Shown here in pieces: positions 42,483 to 53,562 of a stretch of 64,000 nt of DNA. Both the position numbers and the translations under genes were made by a program. Source of the DNA: Daucus carota subsp. sativus (taxonomy: Eukaryota > Streptophyta > Magnoliopsida > Apiales > Apiaceae). The first letter of the stretch is position 1, and the number at the start of each line of letters is the position of its first letter. The stretch lies in the NCBI RefSeq assembly GCF_001625215.2, contig NC_030382.2, positions 46,217,364-46,281,363 on the forward strand, in the 5' to 3' direction. The notes beneath the pieces were generated by a model that was not told where the DNA came from, did not search any database, and worked only from the letters and a program-made list of their open reading frames with translations.

Positions 42483-42800
42483 ATGGAAGCTATACGCATA
42501 AAGCAAACTGTGCCTAGAGCCAGGAGTTTCCGGGAAGAAGGCTATACCAATAGAAGGATTTTCTTAAGGAGCTATCCGCTTCACTGGGGAGGAGATGACA
42601 GAAGCAAAGAACTGGAGAAGACTGCACCAGAAGGAGCAAATGAAGCAAAGAAACACCTGAAGAAGATAATTATATCCATCTTTAACTGGGGAGAAGAGAG
42701 GGTTATAATCTTCCGAAGGTACAAGAATAAGATCGTTGTTTACGTGATTTCTTGTCTTCCTGCTGGTTTTAAACCCCCTGCTATGATTTCAGCCAGATGA
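42483..42800 (+). CDS. Conserved-looking small basic protein, function unknown
   Basis: 105 residues from the first ATG (no earlier in-frame ATG after the upstream sequence). It is basic, with a run RARSFREEGYTNRRIFLRSY, then LHWG, an acidic/Lys linker (KELEKTAPEGANEAKKHLKK), and a C-terminal half FNWGEERVIIFRRYKNK followed by a hydrophobic stretch VVYVISCLPAGF. The arrangement feels like a plant-specific small protein family, but no function is known to me and none is claimed. TATA-like sequence AAGTATAAAAAAC lies about 45 bases before the ATG. Single exon. Confidence 0.55.
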   Translation: MEAIRIKQTVPRARSFREEGYTNRRIFLRSYPLHWGGDDRSKELEKTAPEGANEAKKHLKKIIISIFNWGEERVIIFRRYKNKIVVYVISCLPAGFKPPAMISAR

Positions 42801-45274
42801 AATTTTCGACAGCTTTGTGTAAACACTCCTTCTATCCAACCCTGCACATATATAATAATAATGGACTTGTGATAATTCAAACTCTAGACCATTAGGTCAA
42901 AAAGCTCTCAAACCATGTTAAGTTATCAAACTCTCCTAAACCTCGGGCTTTAAGAGGTTCACTTACCATGTATCATGGTTGTGATAACAGAGGGAGTAAG
43001 AAACATTTTTCATTCGTCACTAAAGAGCAGCACTAGTTTGTTCCTGTCTACGAGTGTGACCTTGGATTGCTGTGTAAGTGTAACAAATCGATTGTCATCA
43101 TAAATAATGTATTTAACAATCTCTCACAATAGTTGTGAGTAAATTTATCATATTAATATGAGTCTCCGTTCTGCCTAGATTCTGGTTTAAGCAACACTCT
43201 GCAGAACTTCTAGTAAAGAGTGAAGTGCTTCTTATGTAGTAGTACCTACGATTCAAAGTAAAATTATCACTTTCTTCAGGAAAAATAAATTGAGCCACCA
43301 ATCTAAATAGTACCCCATAACAAAATACTATTAGCATAATTGCATAAAGTGGAGTACCTGTCATGGGCCGAATTCACCGTCCTTAAATATAAAGCCCACC
43401 ATTGTCATGCCAGACCAACATTATTCAAATACAGAGCCCATTTAAAATGATAGTAGAACATGGTGATAATTTTGATCTACACATTGATTTTTTTTTTTTT
43501 TTTTGCTAAATCTATGACTATAAGTTCATTTAACGTGATTGAATTTAAATGAAAATAACTTTTGATGACATCTGCATTGGACATATGATGTTATAGTGAT
43601 TAAAAATTTAAAATGTAAATTATAAAATAGAGGTAGCAGTGTGACGTTTAGGAGATAGTTGAAAAAGGGGGGAAACAAGAAAAATGGGGGGAAAGTACAA
43701 GGGATTTCCGTGAAATATGGATCTGTAAAATAAGTAAGAAAATGATTGTGTCATTTTTAAAATTGCGGTGAGAACATCAACACGTGGACACTTCCTGTAC
43801 GATTCAATTTTTGTTGTTTGTTGCTGCTATTTTGTGTGAGCTGTTTGTGATGGTATTTTTTTGACAGGAAGCATTTTTTGATATTACGAATTTACTAGTA
43901 GTACCATAAATAAAATTTGTTCGAGGTGTGTGGGTGGCTTCAAATATCAAAATGACAGTGCTCCGTACTAGTGTTTATTATTATTTGTTTGTTTGTTTGT
44001 TTTGGCACACTTGAGATGGCCATATGTGCACAGTCCATGCATCTGGTGGGACTCACTTCCACATTGTCTTATTCCTAACACTTGCACACTGGTGTATAGT
44101 ATTATAGTTATAATATCGAATTCGTTATATTGAATTTCAAATAAGATTACATTGAAGTAATTTTATAATACTTTGAAATCAAAATTCTGTTAAATTAGCT
44201 AGGGAAAAGTCAATATAAATTAATATTTTTAAAGGGAGGATTAAGATAAGTAAGAAAATTGATTATAAGTATGTATTTGGCCAATAACGAGTGCATTCTA
44301 AAAATTAATAAGAATCATCTTTTTCTTCTGCACACCAAACTTTTAATGAATAAAAATTTAGTAGCATCAAGTTGGAAATAAATTTAACCACGACTTGTTT
44401 TGAGATATTGAATTCAAATTAACAGGAAACTAAAAAGTTTGAAAGTGAAGAGGTGGGAGTTGAGAGATGACAATCAACATAATAATTAAATTCGTCTAAT
44501 TGTGTTTGTTGCTCTCAAGGTGTACATAGCAATAAGTTGATGTAATCAAGGACAAACAAATTTGTCAAGTCATTGCTGACCACAAATTTAAATATTTGGA
44601 TCTTATTTACATGCAAATTGCAATAATCAAGTTAGCGTGTAATCTTAGTGATTCATGGCTTTATCTGATGCTGATAAGTTTGACCTAATTTCTACAACTT
44701 CATTTTGATGAGTGGTCCTAACGGCACTACTAATTGATTTCCGAGTATTTAAATTAAGAAAAAAGAAGGTCAAAGGGGGTGAAGTGAAGAATAAAATAAG
44801 CAGACGAGTACAAGTAGGATCTCTTTTCATGCTTCTCACATAACTAATGACTAGTGTGATCGATGACAATTAAGATAGGTCGGCATTTGTCGGCCGATGA
44901 ATCCGCCATTCACAAGCTACTGTAACTGTATATTCTTGAGAATCATTTTTTTTTTTTTTTATAATTCAGTGTTCAAATCAGTTTACACGCACCTCGACTA
45001 ATCGGAAAAACAGACTCGTACCTGAAGGCCCGAACATGCCCACTTATATTTTTAAACACTAAGAAAAAAAGCAAATACTTTCAAGAAAGTTTTATACTAC
45101 AAGCCAACTGAAATTCTATTACTTACGGTACCAGCTTTTACTCAGGCATAAAAACATCCAAACAAGAACCAATGAAGATGGGAGCTAATCTGCTGCAATT
45201 CATTTTTACAACTTGATGAAGAAGCTGCTGCTGCTGCCTTTGATTACTGCATAATAATAATATAAACCCTGTAA
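42801..45274. other. Intergenic, no gene recognised
   Basis: AT-rich with a poly-T run (43488-43504), a GTTT tetramer run near 43987-44001 and another poly-T near 44948-44960. Short open frames on both strands show no recognisable family. Confidence 0.5.
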
Positions 45275-45557
45275 TGCCCTGTTTGGTAACATGGATTTGA
45301 TTTCAAATCCAAGATTTGTGCAAATCTCTTGTTTGGCAAATTTTAAAAATTCAGAATTTGGATTTGTTCAATTCCATCCAAACTTAAACACAAGTCAAAA
45401 TAGAATAATTTGAAATGCCATTCCAAAACATGTCATTTGAAATAAAAAAACTAAACGCACACTCCAGCTCCTCCTTCCCGATCCACTCTGCTGCTCGCTC
45501 CTCTTCTCCCCTGCTTTCACGCTGCTGCTCGCTCCGGCCATCCTTCCGTCTCCGAAG

Positions 45558-45705
45558 GTGCAATTCTCCCTCTCTCCACCTCTCTCTCTCCCTCTCCCTC
45601 TCGCTCCCTCTCGCTCCCTTTCTGCCTCTCTCTCTCTCCCTCTCTCTCCCCCTCTCTCTCTCTTCCTATCGCCCTCTCTGTATCTCTCTTTCTCCCTGTC
45701 TCTCT
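45558..45705 (+). repeat. CT-rich low-complexity tract
   Basis: Imperfect CTCTCC/CTCGCTCC repeats about 150 bp long, inside the left part of the Harbinger element. It precedes a leader-like stretch and may be a captured 5' UTR. Confidence 0.8.
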
Positions 45706-46466
45706 TGCCAGTATTGGATTATATTGTTATCAATTTGTTGCTTAATTTGATATTTATATGTATATATGTGCGTGTAATTGATTTCAGTGCTCTGATTTTT
45801 GTAATTAGGGTTTAACCTTCTGTATATAATCTGTGTGTATATGTATATTGTCCAGAACTGCTAGATGGCAGGTGATTTGAATTCTATCACAAAGACCTAA
45901 TCTGTTGCCTATACAGTAGACGAGGTAAAATCAGGTTTGGGTGTTATATATTGTAAAAATTTGAATTAGTTGAGGAGTAATGATTCTCAATTATAGCCTA
46001 CTCACTAGGTGCGTGCCTCGATATAATATTTCGGGTACACATTTCCGATTTGTACACATTTCGCTCAGACTATCTGCTACTGTAACATACACTGTATTCA
46101 CATAAATACGTCCATCTCTCCATGTTATATAGACCCCTCTCAATTATCATTTCACTGCTAGCTTAAGTGTTTGCGTAATGGCAAAACGACTAAAGCTTCG
46201 CATCTCCAGAGCAATTACATCTTCCTTCCAGTCCTGCCATTCCAAAGACCCTTCCGTTTCGAATACAATCCAATACTGGCAAATCTAGAAACATGAAAGT
46301 TGTGCTTTTGGTCAGTTTAATTAGGAATTTGAGCTATAGAACTAGTTACAATCCAAGGAGTCTCAGTACACGCAAACCTTACCTTTAGTCTCATAAATAA
46401 AGAGCACTTTGGAAATAAATGAAGGAATAATATAGAGAAATATATACTAATTAAATGAGCACTAAC

Positions 46467-46693
46467 CCTCTTCCGCATGAATTCGATTTCAGCAAATAGA
46501 AGTTCATTTTGCAGTTTATATATTCTGAATCAGTACTTCAACAAGTAATTCTTATTAGGAAATAATCAGCATATTCTATGAATGTATAAGGACCTTTTTG
46601 GAGCGGACTCTGCAAAGTCCATTCTGTAGTTTAGTTTCCAGGCCTTTAAGATCCTTGGCTGGCAAAGACCCCAGGGCTTCGCCCATCAGATGC
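46467..46693 (-). pseudogene. MADS-box K-domain fragment (two exons), captured
   Basis: On the minus strand, 46693-46594 is exactly 100 nt, preceded by an acceptor (ATACAG) and followed by GT. It encodes HLMGEALGSLPAKDLKGLE and ends VRSKK. Then 46508-46467 is exactly 42 nt and encodes NELLFAEIEFMRKR. These are the two consecutive K-box exons (100 and 42 nt) of AGAMOUS-type MIKC MADS genes, which mediate dimer and tetramer formation. No MADS domain or other exon was found nearby. The acceptor before the 42-nt exon reads GCAA where AG is required, so correct splicing is lost. It lies inside a transposon and antisense to it. Confidence 0.85.
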
Positions 46694-47064
46694 CTGTATT
46701 ATATGCAGATGTTTTGAATTCTAAATCTAGAACTGTATAATTAGGTCGTTTTGTAACCTTCTTCCTGAATTTGAAGTTTTTTCTAAGTATATAATTTAGA
46801 CTTATATTATAAATAATATGTTGAGACCTGTGGTATTTCTGTTGCGACTTTGTGCTTAAAGATTTATGATTTAATAAAAAACCTGTGAAAGTGAATTGAA
46901 TAATTTTTAGAAGTCTGCCTATGTGTCTGCCTATGATTTATGATTTCACTGCTCTCATTTTTGTGATTAGGGTTTAACTTTGTGTATATAATCTGTGTAG
47001 TTGTCATTTTAAATTTCTGCTCTCATTTTAAAATTTTAAATTTGTGTATATAATCTGTGAAAAC

Positions 47065-47253
47065 ATGGAAGAAACAACATATATGCAAGAGGTTGAAGAA
47101 GAGCTAGAAGCTATGGAAGCAATTGATGTGGAAGATAAAGAAGAGGATTTCATCTCAACTGCTCGATCTACCAATGAGTGGACTGAATTTAGAGATCAAC
47201 TTGCCAAAACAATGTTTGAAGAATATCTAGTAGGAGGGACTGGAGTTCTATGA
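47065..47253 (+). pseudogene. PIF/Harbinger transposase C-terminal remnant
   Basis: Open frame of 62 residues: an acidic start (EEELEAMEAIDVEDKEED) then NEWTEFRDQLAKTMFEEYL. The WxxFRxxLAxxM pattern is the C-terminal end of HARBI1/ALP1-like DDE transposases. The catalytic domain is absent. The frame is intact to its stop, but it is only a tail, so the element would need transposase from elsewhere. Confidence 0.6.
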
Positions 47254-47694
47254 CTTTTATACATTTTTTCTATGTGGTTCTGTGGGTTGTCATGTTAAAG
47301 TGCAGCACGATTTTCGCTTGCATTTATAATGGATTCATTTGATTGAGAAATGCCAGCATTCTTTCTATTTATTTACATACATACAGCTCATAATCTAAAG
47401 TGTGAGGGTCTGGTGTACTTGATCCTAAACACTTGAATCAGAATGTTACTGGCCTCTTCTGCTGGGAAGTCATCATCTGATTCAGGTATACTTTTTTGTT
47501 CAAAGATAAGGTAGAATCTTTTCTGAATTTTGATTGTGATATTAACTTGTAATTCGAAACTGTTTATTGGGTTTTTGTTTTTATCAAAATCTTGGAAATT
47601 TATGAAAGATGGAAACTCCTATACTTGCTCCATGTTTTAATCTTTCTGCTTTCTCAGTCTTTTTCCTCATGCTAAAGTCTTTATGCACATTCCA

Positions 47695-48118
47695 GAATAC
47701 TATTACTTGTCGAATCTCGATCAGAATATTGCTTCAATAATTCAGACAGTGTATTGTTTTAAGCCTGATGGTGACAAGAAGAACACAGAAGGTGTTGGAC
47801 TTGTTATAAGAGAATCTGAGATGGTTTACAAAGCATTCAACTTCGATCAAGAGAAGCTAATGAGGTTAAAGAAGTTGATCATGGAAGACGGGACCATCAA
47901 GAACTGCTCCACATTTGTGGCCCTCACGGCCTTGGTGTGGCGGGCAAGAACTGAAGCTCTTCAGATGAAACCAGACCAACAACTCAAGCTATTATTTGTT
48001 GTTGACGGAAGATCAAGATTGGTGAATCCTCCCTTGCCGAAGGGCTATTTTGGGAACGGGATTGTGCTAGCGTGTAGTGTGAGTAATGCCGGAGATTTGG
48101 TGAACAAGCCATTGTGCT
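47695..48118 (+). pseudogene. BAHD acyltransferase fragment, captured
   Basis: Begins after an acceptor-like CACATTCCAG (47685-47694) and stays open to 48120. It encodes the middle of a plant BAHD (HXXXD-type) acyltransferase. Recognisable parts are [50 protein letters not shown] and [17 protein letters not shown]. The wording is closest to hydroxy-fatty-acid/fatty-alcohol hydroxycinnamoyl transferases (ASFT/HHT1 group), a suberin-pathway family. Both the N-terminal HXXXD motif and the C-terminal DFGWG motif are missing, so it cannot be an enzyme. It ends in a tandem repeat that brings in a stop codon. Confidence 0.85.
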
Positions 48119-48197
48119 AGCGTGTAGTGTGAGTAATGCCGGAGATTTGGTGAACAAGCCATTGTGCTAGCGTGTAGTGTGAGTAACGCCGGATTGT
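48064..48197 (+). repeat. 50-bp tandem repeat, about 2.7 copies
   Basis: A unit starting ATTGTGCTAGCGTGTAGTGT and ending GTGAACAAGCC is repeated with period 50 from within the BAHD fragment. Because 50 is not a multiple of three, the second copy changes frame and gives TAG at 48118-48120. Copies are nearly identical (one T/C difference), so the duplication is recent. The last copy is truncated. Confidence 0.9.
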
Positions 48198-48681
48198 GCT
48201 AGCATTTCAGATATAATTTCAGGTTTCTGCAGTATAGTTATCAGTGCTTGATTAGCATTTTTGTGTTAAGGTTGAGATTCTTGAATTTGGTATTTTTGTT
48301 TGATCAATTATACATGTCTCTGTGAAGTTTTTGTATTTTTGTTTGAATTTTATCTTAGACTTTATTTGTAATTTTGAATGAGATTAAATATCTATCTTCA
48401 TGTATCGCCAACTTCAAAATATTATTTAGATAAATATTCAAGTACGCATTTGTGATTAAATTTGGAGTTATGATTAAGTTTTTACGTAAAAATTTGTTTA
48501 AATTTCAAATTCAGCTTTTGAAATACTAAGATATCCCAAACAGTGGATTTGGATTTCAAATCCAGGATTTGAAATTCTAATATTCCCAAACAATGGATTT
48601 GGATTTCAAATTCTGGATTTCAAATTCTGGATTTGAAATCCTACATTTCAAATGAAATCCATGTTTCCAAACAGCACCTAA

Positions 48682-48902
48682 GATTCTTTAACCATCAGCT
48701 ACTCCTATATATAATTTGTTTCCTCTTCATTCTTCAAATCACCGGTTGTGTTAATTGAGTAACAACACAATATAATGTGTATAACGTTTACTTTCCTAAT
48801 CTGCCCCACTTTATTTCGTTAATTTCAACTTTATTCAGGCAAATTCTGTTTTTAGAAGCTTATATTGTTTCAACATATGAATTTTACAGGAATTTTTGAA
48901 TC
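48682..48902 (+). promoter_or_regulatory. Core promoter and leader of the U-box gene
   Basis: A TATA box (CCTATATATAATTTG, about 48705-48717) starts about 25 bases after the right end of the Harbinger element. A leader exon and short leader intron are likely, since TTTTACAG (48884-48891) precedes the coding ATG at 48903 by 11 bases. Confidence 0.6.
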
Positions 48903-51900
48903 ATGGATGCCGCTGAGGTTGAAGAACATTTATTTTCACTCGGAGAGCCAAGGGTATCCTTCAATTTCTTTTTATTTCATTACATTATGGTATTTACTTT
49001 ATTCCCATGAGCGTTATTTTCAGATGACTTGTTAATTGCACTGGGTACTTGCTGGTTATTTACTTGAACATTTTAAAGGGGTTGTTAGTTACATGATTTA
49101 CATTACCTGTCTGTTGATAATAAGTTGCAAGGAGCGATGTTACTCATCTGTTTAAGAGCTCAGTAGCGAAGAACGATCTTTTTTTTTTTTGTATTATATT
49201 CTTCGATGCATTGATGTGGTTTGGGTTTTTTGTGCATGTAGTTTCTATTTGCACATCTTTGTAGTCGCTACTAATTGAAATTGAGTATAATTTTTTTGTT
49301 GTTGCAGTTACATGGTGATATGTGCAAGATTCTATCGGCTATATATGGCAAAGTGTTTGCCATCTTTCCCGATCTAGAGGCTGCTAGGCCTAGGAGTACG
49401 TCGGGCATACAGGCTTTATGTTCTCTGCACATTGCACTTGAGAAGACCAAGAATGTTCTTCAGCATTGTGCTGAATGTAGTAAATTATACTTGGTAAGTC
49501 TAATCTTGTTCACTTAGGTCACAGATGCACCATATCATACTCTAACTAAGTAAATGAATTTTCTATGGTCAAATTTATGCATTGAAAAGTTCATTGAGTT
49601 GTCTGATTGCTGTATCGCGTATGACTTGTGAGCTTATTGCATTAATTGCGTAACATCCAAATAAATTGATATCACCAGCAAGACATTTGGTTTTTTTAGG
49701 AAAGAATGAGTGGGAGAAGTACTGCCCCAGGAGCATCTAAGGCGCTTATCTGTTGTGTTAATGATGAATTGAGCTGTCTTATTGATTTGTAAATAGGTAG
49801 TAATTGAATATGAATAACTGCTGATCTGGGCTTGTGGTGTAAATATGCTTTTCTCCCATATATAACATCCTTGGGCAATTTTGAAGTAGAACAATTTCGA
49901 TTGTGCAGGCTATAACTGGGGACTCTGTAGTTCTAAAATTTGGGAAGGCCAGATCAGCTCTTGAAGATAGTCTTAGGCGGGTAGAAGATATAGTTCCACA
50001 AGCTATCAGTTGTCAGGTATTATTCCCTAATCCCTAATCCCTTTCTCTTTCATGTTCCCTGTGGAAATCTGCATGAGGCTCATAATTTTTCAAAACAAGT
50101 CAATAATTAGTCAAAAATTTATTCATTGTAATCATCTGCTGTAATTTGAATGCTAAAAATATGTTATCTGACAAATCACTCATATTATTAACACATGCAT
50201 GTATATGTTTGTAGTCAGCTTCAATTAAAGACAGTCCCATAAATTTTCGCAAGTTGCCAAGTTTTGTAATAATCCGGAAACCGTAATTTGATTCCATTTA
50301 CAACACAAGAATTCTCAGTGCTGACATTCTTTCAGATTTTGGAGATTTTAAGCGAAATCCAGGGAATTGACTTCGTAGTTGATCCATTGGAGAAGCAGGT
50401 GGGGGACGATATAATTGCATTGCTCCAGCAAGGCAAAAAATTCAATAGTGGCTGTAGTGACACTAATGAGCTGGAAGCATTTCATCAAGCCGCTTCTAAA
50501 CTTGGCATTACCTCCTCAAGAGCGGCCCTTAGGGAGAGAAGGGCTCTGAAGAAGCTCATAGAGAGAGCCCGGGTTGAAGAAGACAAACGCAAAGAGTCCA
50601 TTGTGGCTTATCTCTCACATCTTATGAGAAAGTATTCAAAATTATTTAGAAGTGATTTTTCAGACGATAATGATTCACAGGGTTCAACACCCTGTTCCCC
50701 TACGATTCAGGGGTCTTTTGAGGGATATGGCGGGCCTGAGAGCAATGGGCAAGCCTTTGAGCGGCAACTGTCTAAACTCAGTTCTTTCAATTTTAATCCA
50801 AACTTCAGAAGATCAGGCCAAATGGCTGTTCCTCCTGAAGAACTAAGGTGTCCAATATCTTTGCAACTCATGTATGATCCAGTCATTATTGCTTCAGGAC
50901 AAACATATGAGCGAATTTGCATTGAGAAATGGTTTAGTGATGGGCACAATACCTGCCCAAAAAGTCAGCAACACCTCTCTCATCTTTGTTTGACTCCTAA
51001 TTACTGTGTCAAGGGCCTAGTTGCGAGCTGGTGTGAACAAAATGGAGTTGTTGTCCCAGATGGTCCCCCAGAGTCCCTTGATCTCAACTACTGGAGACTG
51101 TGTTTGTCAGAGAGCGAATCTGCAAACTCCAAAGTATTACAAAGAATAGGCTCTTGCAAATTTAGGGGCATGAAAGTGGTTCCTCTAGAGGAGAGTGATA
51201 TTGCCGAAGTTGCTGAAGGAAATGAGCAAGAGGATGTTTCTGCAACTGAGGGTGAGGCTGAATGTGAAGTTAATACATTTGATAAATATGAGGAGTTCCT
51301 GACCATCTTGGACAATGAAAAAACTTTAAGGAAAAAGTGCAGAGTTGTAGAACAGATAAGGCTCCTGCTGAGGGATGATGAGGAAGCCAGGATTTGTATG
51401 GGGGCCAATGGTTTTGTTGAAGCAATTATGCAGTTTTTAGATTCCGCCATACAAACAGGGAATGAAATGGCTCAAGAAATTGGTGCTATGGCTCTTTTCA
51501 ACCTAGCTGTTAACAATAACAGGTAAATACATGTTTTGACTGGAACTAATTATCGTGATTTCAAGCAGAACTAAACCATGGACCTATAGAATTGCTCGAA
51601 TCCCCATCTCCCCTTGCTCAGTTGAATTTGTATACCATGTTTCCAGCTGACTATTCGGTTCCATATGTTTTTTTAACTTTATCTTTGAAGGCCTTTAAAG
51701 TGTAGATTCACAACCTCATATTGGATTTTTTTTCTCAGAAACAAGGAATTGATGCTAGAAGCAGGAGTGCTTCCATTGCTTGGGAAAATGATGGCAAGTT
51801 CAAGTTCTCTTTCATCAGCAACTGCTGTTTACCTGAACCTTTCATGCCATGAAGAAGCAAAATCAATCATCGGGTCGAGTGAGGCAGTCTCCTTTTTACT

Positions 51901-52525
51901 AGGAGTCCTGTTAGGAGAAAGTGATTCACAATGTAAGATGGATGCACTGCATGCTCTATATAATCTTTCTAGTTTGCCCTCAAATATACCTCATCTTTTA
52001 TCAGCTGGCATCATCAATGCTCTACAAGCTTTGATAAAAGATTATAATGACCATACATGGACAGAAAAATCTGTAGCTCTTTTGCTAAACTTAGCTTCAA
52101 GTAAAACAGCAAGAGATGACATCATATCAGCGCCAGGCCTTATTAGCGGGCTGTCAGCTATACTGGATATTGGTGAGCCTATTGAGCAAGAGCAAGCTGT
52201 AGCATGTCTTTTAAATTTATGCAGTGGAAATGACAAGTGTTGTCAATTGGTCCTTCAAGAAGGGGTGATTCCTTCACTAGTTTCCATATCAGTAAATGGA
52301 ACTATGAGAGGGAAACAGAAGTCTCAGAAACTTTTAATGCTGTTCCGAGAGCAGAGGCAGCGGGAACAGCCCCCAGTTCAAGTTGATGATATGCCTGAAA
52401 GCAGTGAGATGTCCCTGCATCTTAAAGAATCAAAACCTGTATGCAAGTCAACTTCAGGGAAAAAATTAAGCAAGAATTGGAGTTTCTGGAGAAAGAACAA
52501 GAGTTTTACGGTGTCCCAATGTTAA
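48903..52525 (+). CDS. PUB45: U-box/ARM-repeat E3 ubiquitin ligase (PUB45/PUB6 type)
   Basis: Five coding exons join in phase: 48903-48953, 49308-49493, 49909-50016, 50336-51522 and 51739-52525, giving 772 residues, close to Arabidopsis PUB6/PUB45. The N-terminal UND domain spans about 1-230. The U-box is at about 280-354 (PPEELRCPISLQLMYDPVII, GQTYER, KWF, CPKSQQ, LTPNYCVKGLV). C-terminal armadillo repeats (for example GAMALFNLAVNNNR, DALHALYNLSSLPSN, AVACLLNLCSG) follow, then a basic tail. The U-box binds E2 enzymes; ARM repeats bind substrates. Which PUB paralogue this is cannot be settled without a tree. A transposon ends just upstream of its TATA box. Confidence 0.93.
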
Positions 52526-53101
52526 ATCCCTTGTAATCTTGCATCTCAAATTCCCGACAATTTGTAAATTTCTGATACCTCACCTTATCAGGTTTTCCTC
52601 TTGAGAATAGATGTATAGGTTATGTAATTTATGGATTTTGTCAGGTCTTACCAATTTGTAGTCTAGGTTTACATGTTTTTTCAACATAGTTCAAGTCTTG
52701 GATTACACTTTTAAGCTAGTCTTATGGCTCTTAGACTTGCATGTTACTGTAAATGTTGGGGATAAAAATGCAGATGAGTTTTCACTTCTTTCCCTCCTCT
52801 GTATTTCAAATTATCTCCAGATAGCAATCCCTCTTGCTTTAAGAATCCTTAGCCAATTACTTTACATAAAGTCATAAATTGTGACATGTGGTATTAAAGT
52901 TGGTTAGGAATTCATTTATTATGTTTAGGTACTTTGTACCTCAAATACTTATTTTCCAAAATAATTAAAGACCGAGTATTGAATTTTGACAAAAGTACTT
53001 TATATCACCAAGTATTTACGAGAAATAAAAATAAATAGTATTATATATGTTGCCAAAAGTTAGCTATGAAATTGGTATGATCGACTTCCAACAGACAAGT
53101 A
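52526..53101. other. U-box gene 3' UTR and intergenic
   Basis: The 3' UTR probably ends near 52750-52870. No other feature is seen before the tRNA. Confidence 0.45.
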
Positions 53102-53174
53102 GCCCGTCTAGCTCAGTTGGTAGAGCGCAAGGCTCTTAACCTTGTGGTCGTGGGTTCGAGCCCCACGGTGGGCG
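53102..53174 (+). tRNA. trnK-CUU: tRNA-Lys (anticodon CUU)
   Basis: 73 nt with a full cloverleaf. The acceptor is GCCCGTC/GGTGGGC, with two wobble pairs. The D-arm/A-box is TAGCTCAGTTGG, the anticodon loop CTCTTAA (CTT), and the T-arm/B-box GGTTCGAGCCC. There is no intron and no encoded CCA, as in plant nuclear genes. A T-run downstream (TGTTTTTAT, 53175) serves as the Pol III terminator. Confidence 0.97.
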
Positions 53175-53199
53175 TGTTTTTATAATTCACCGTTTTATG

Positions 53200-53223
53200 T
53201 TTTCGAGCCCCATGGTGGACGAA
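53200..53223 (+). pseudogene. Partial tRNA-Lys 3' copy
   Basis: TTTCGAGCCCCATGGTGGAC, followed by G and a T-run, repeats the T-arm and acceptor 3' strand of the tRNA 48 bases upstream with a few changes. No 5' half is present. Confidence 0.7.
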
Positions 53224-53562
53224 TTTTTCATATGGTATGCATATTTTCCTGTGATACCCCTTCTCCACACCTTTGCTATAATTTCCTCTTTCATTTCCAA
53301 TATTAATTCAACACAAGCATCCTTAGTCATAACTTGATCTCCTTGTCATCTGCTATTTCTTTTTAGTCCTAGAGAAATTCTAGTATTATTTCATAATAAC
53401 AAATCCAGAGGGCTTAATCGGTTTACAAGTGATACAGGAGCTCAAAAATTCATATTCGTACTTATTACATAAAAATAAACTCTTCCAAGCTCAAAAGAGG
53501 AAAAAGAACCATCATTTTGCTAATGTACATGGATGGGATATAAGAAGAAATCTACAGCAGGC

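Larger units (their letters stand above)
45275..48678 (+). mobile_element. PIF/Harbinger-type element carrying host gene fragments
   Basis: 3,404 bp flanked by TAA on both sides (45272-45274 and 48679-48681), the PIF/Harbinger target duplication. Its terminal inverted repeats match at about 30 of 36 bases. The left reads TGCCCTGTTTGGTAACATGG, and the complement of the right end reads GGTGCTGTTTGGAAACATGG; both continue ATTT. Inside are a transposase tail (47065-47253), two exons of a MADS-box gene in antisense (46467-46693) and part of a BAHD acyltransferase (47695-48118). There is no complete transposase, so the copy is non-autonomous. Structure is that of a gene-capturing (Pack-type) transposon. 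Confidence 0.8.

Noticed and set aside
45415-45815. Ser/Leu-rich open frames
   Set aside because: Produced by the CT-rich low-complexity tract.
46195-46300. Possible further captured exon on the minus strand (translation containing EWQDWKEDVIALEM)
   Set aside because: I could not match it to a MADS exon or another family with confidence.
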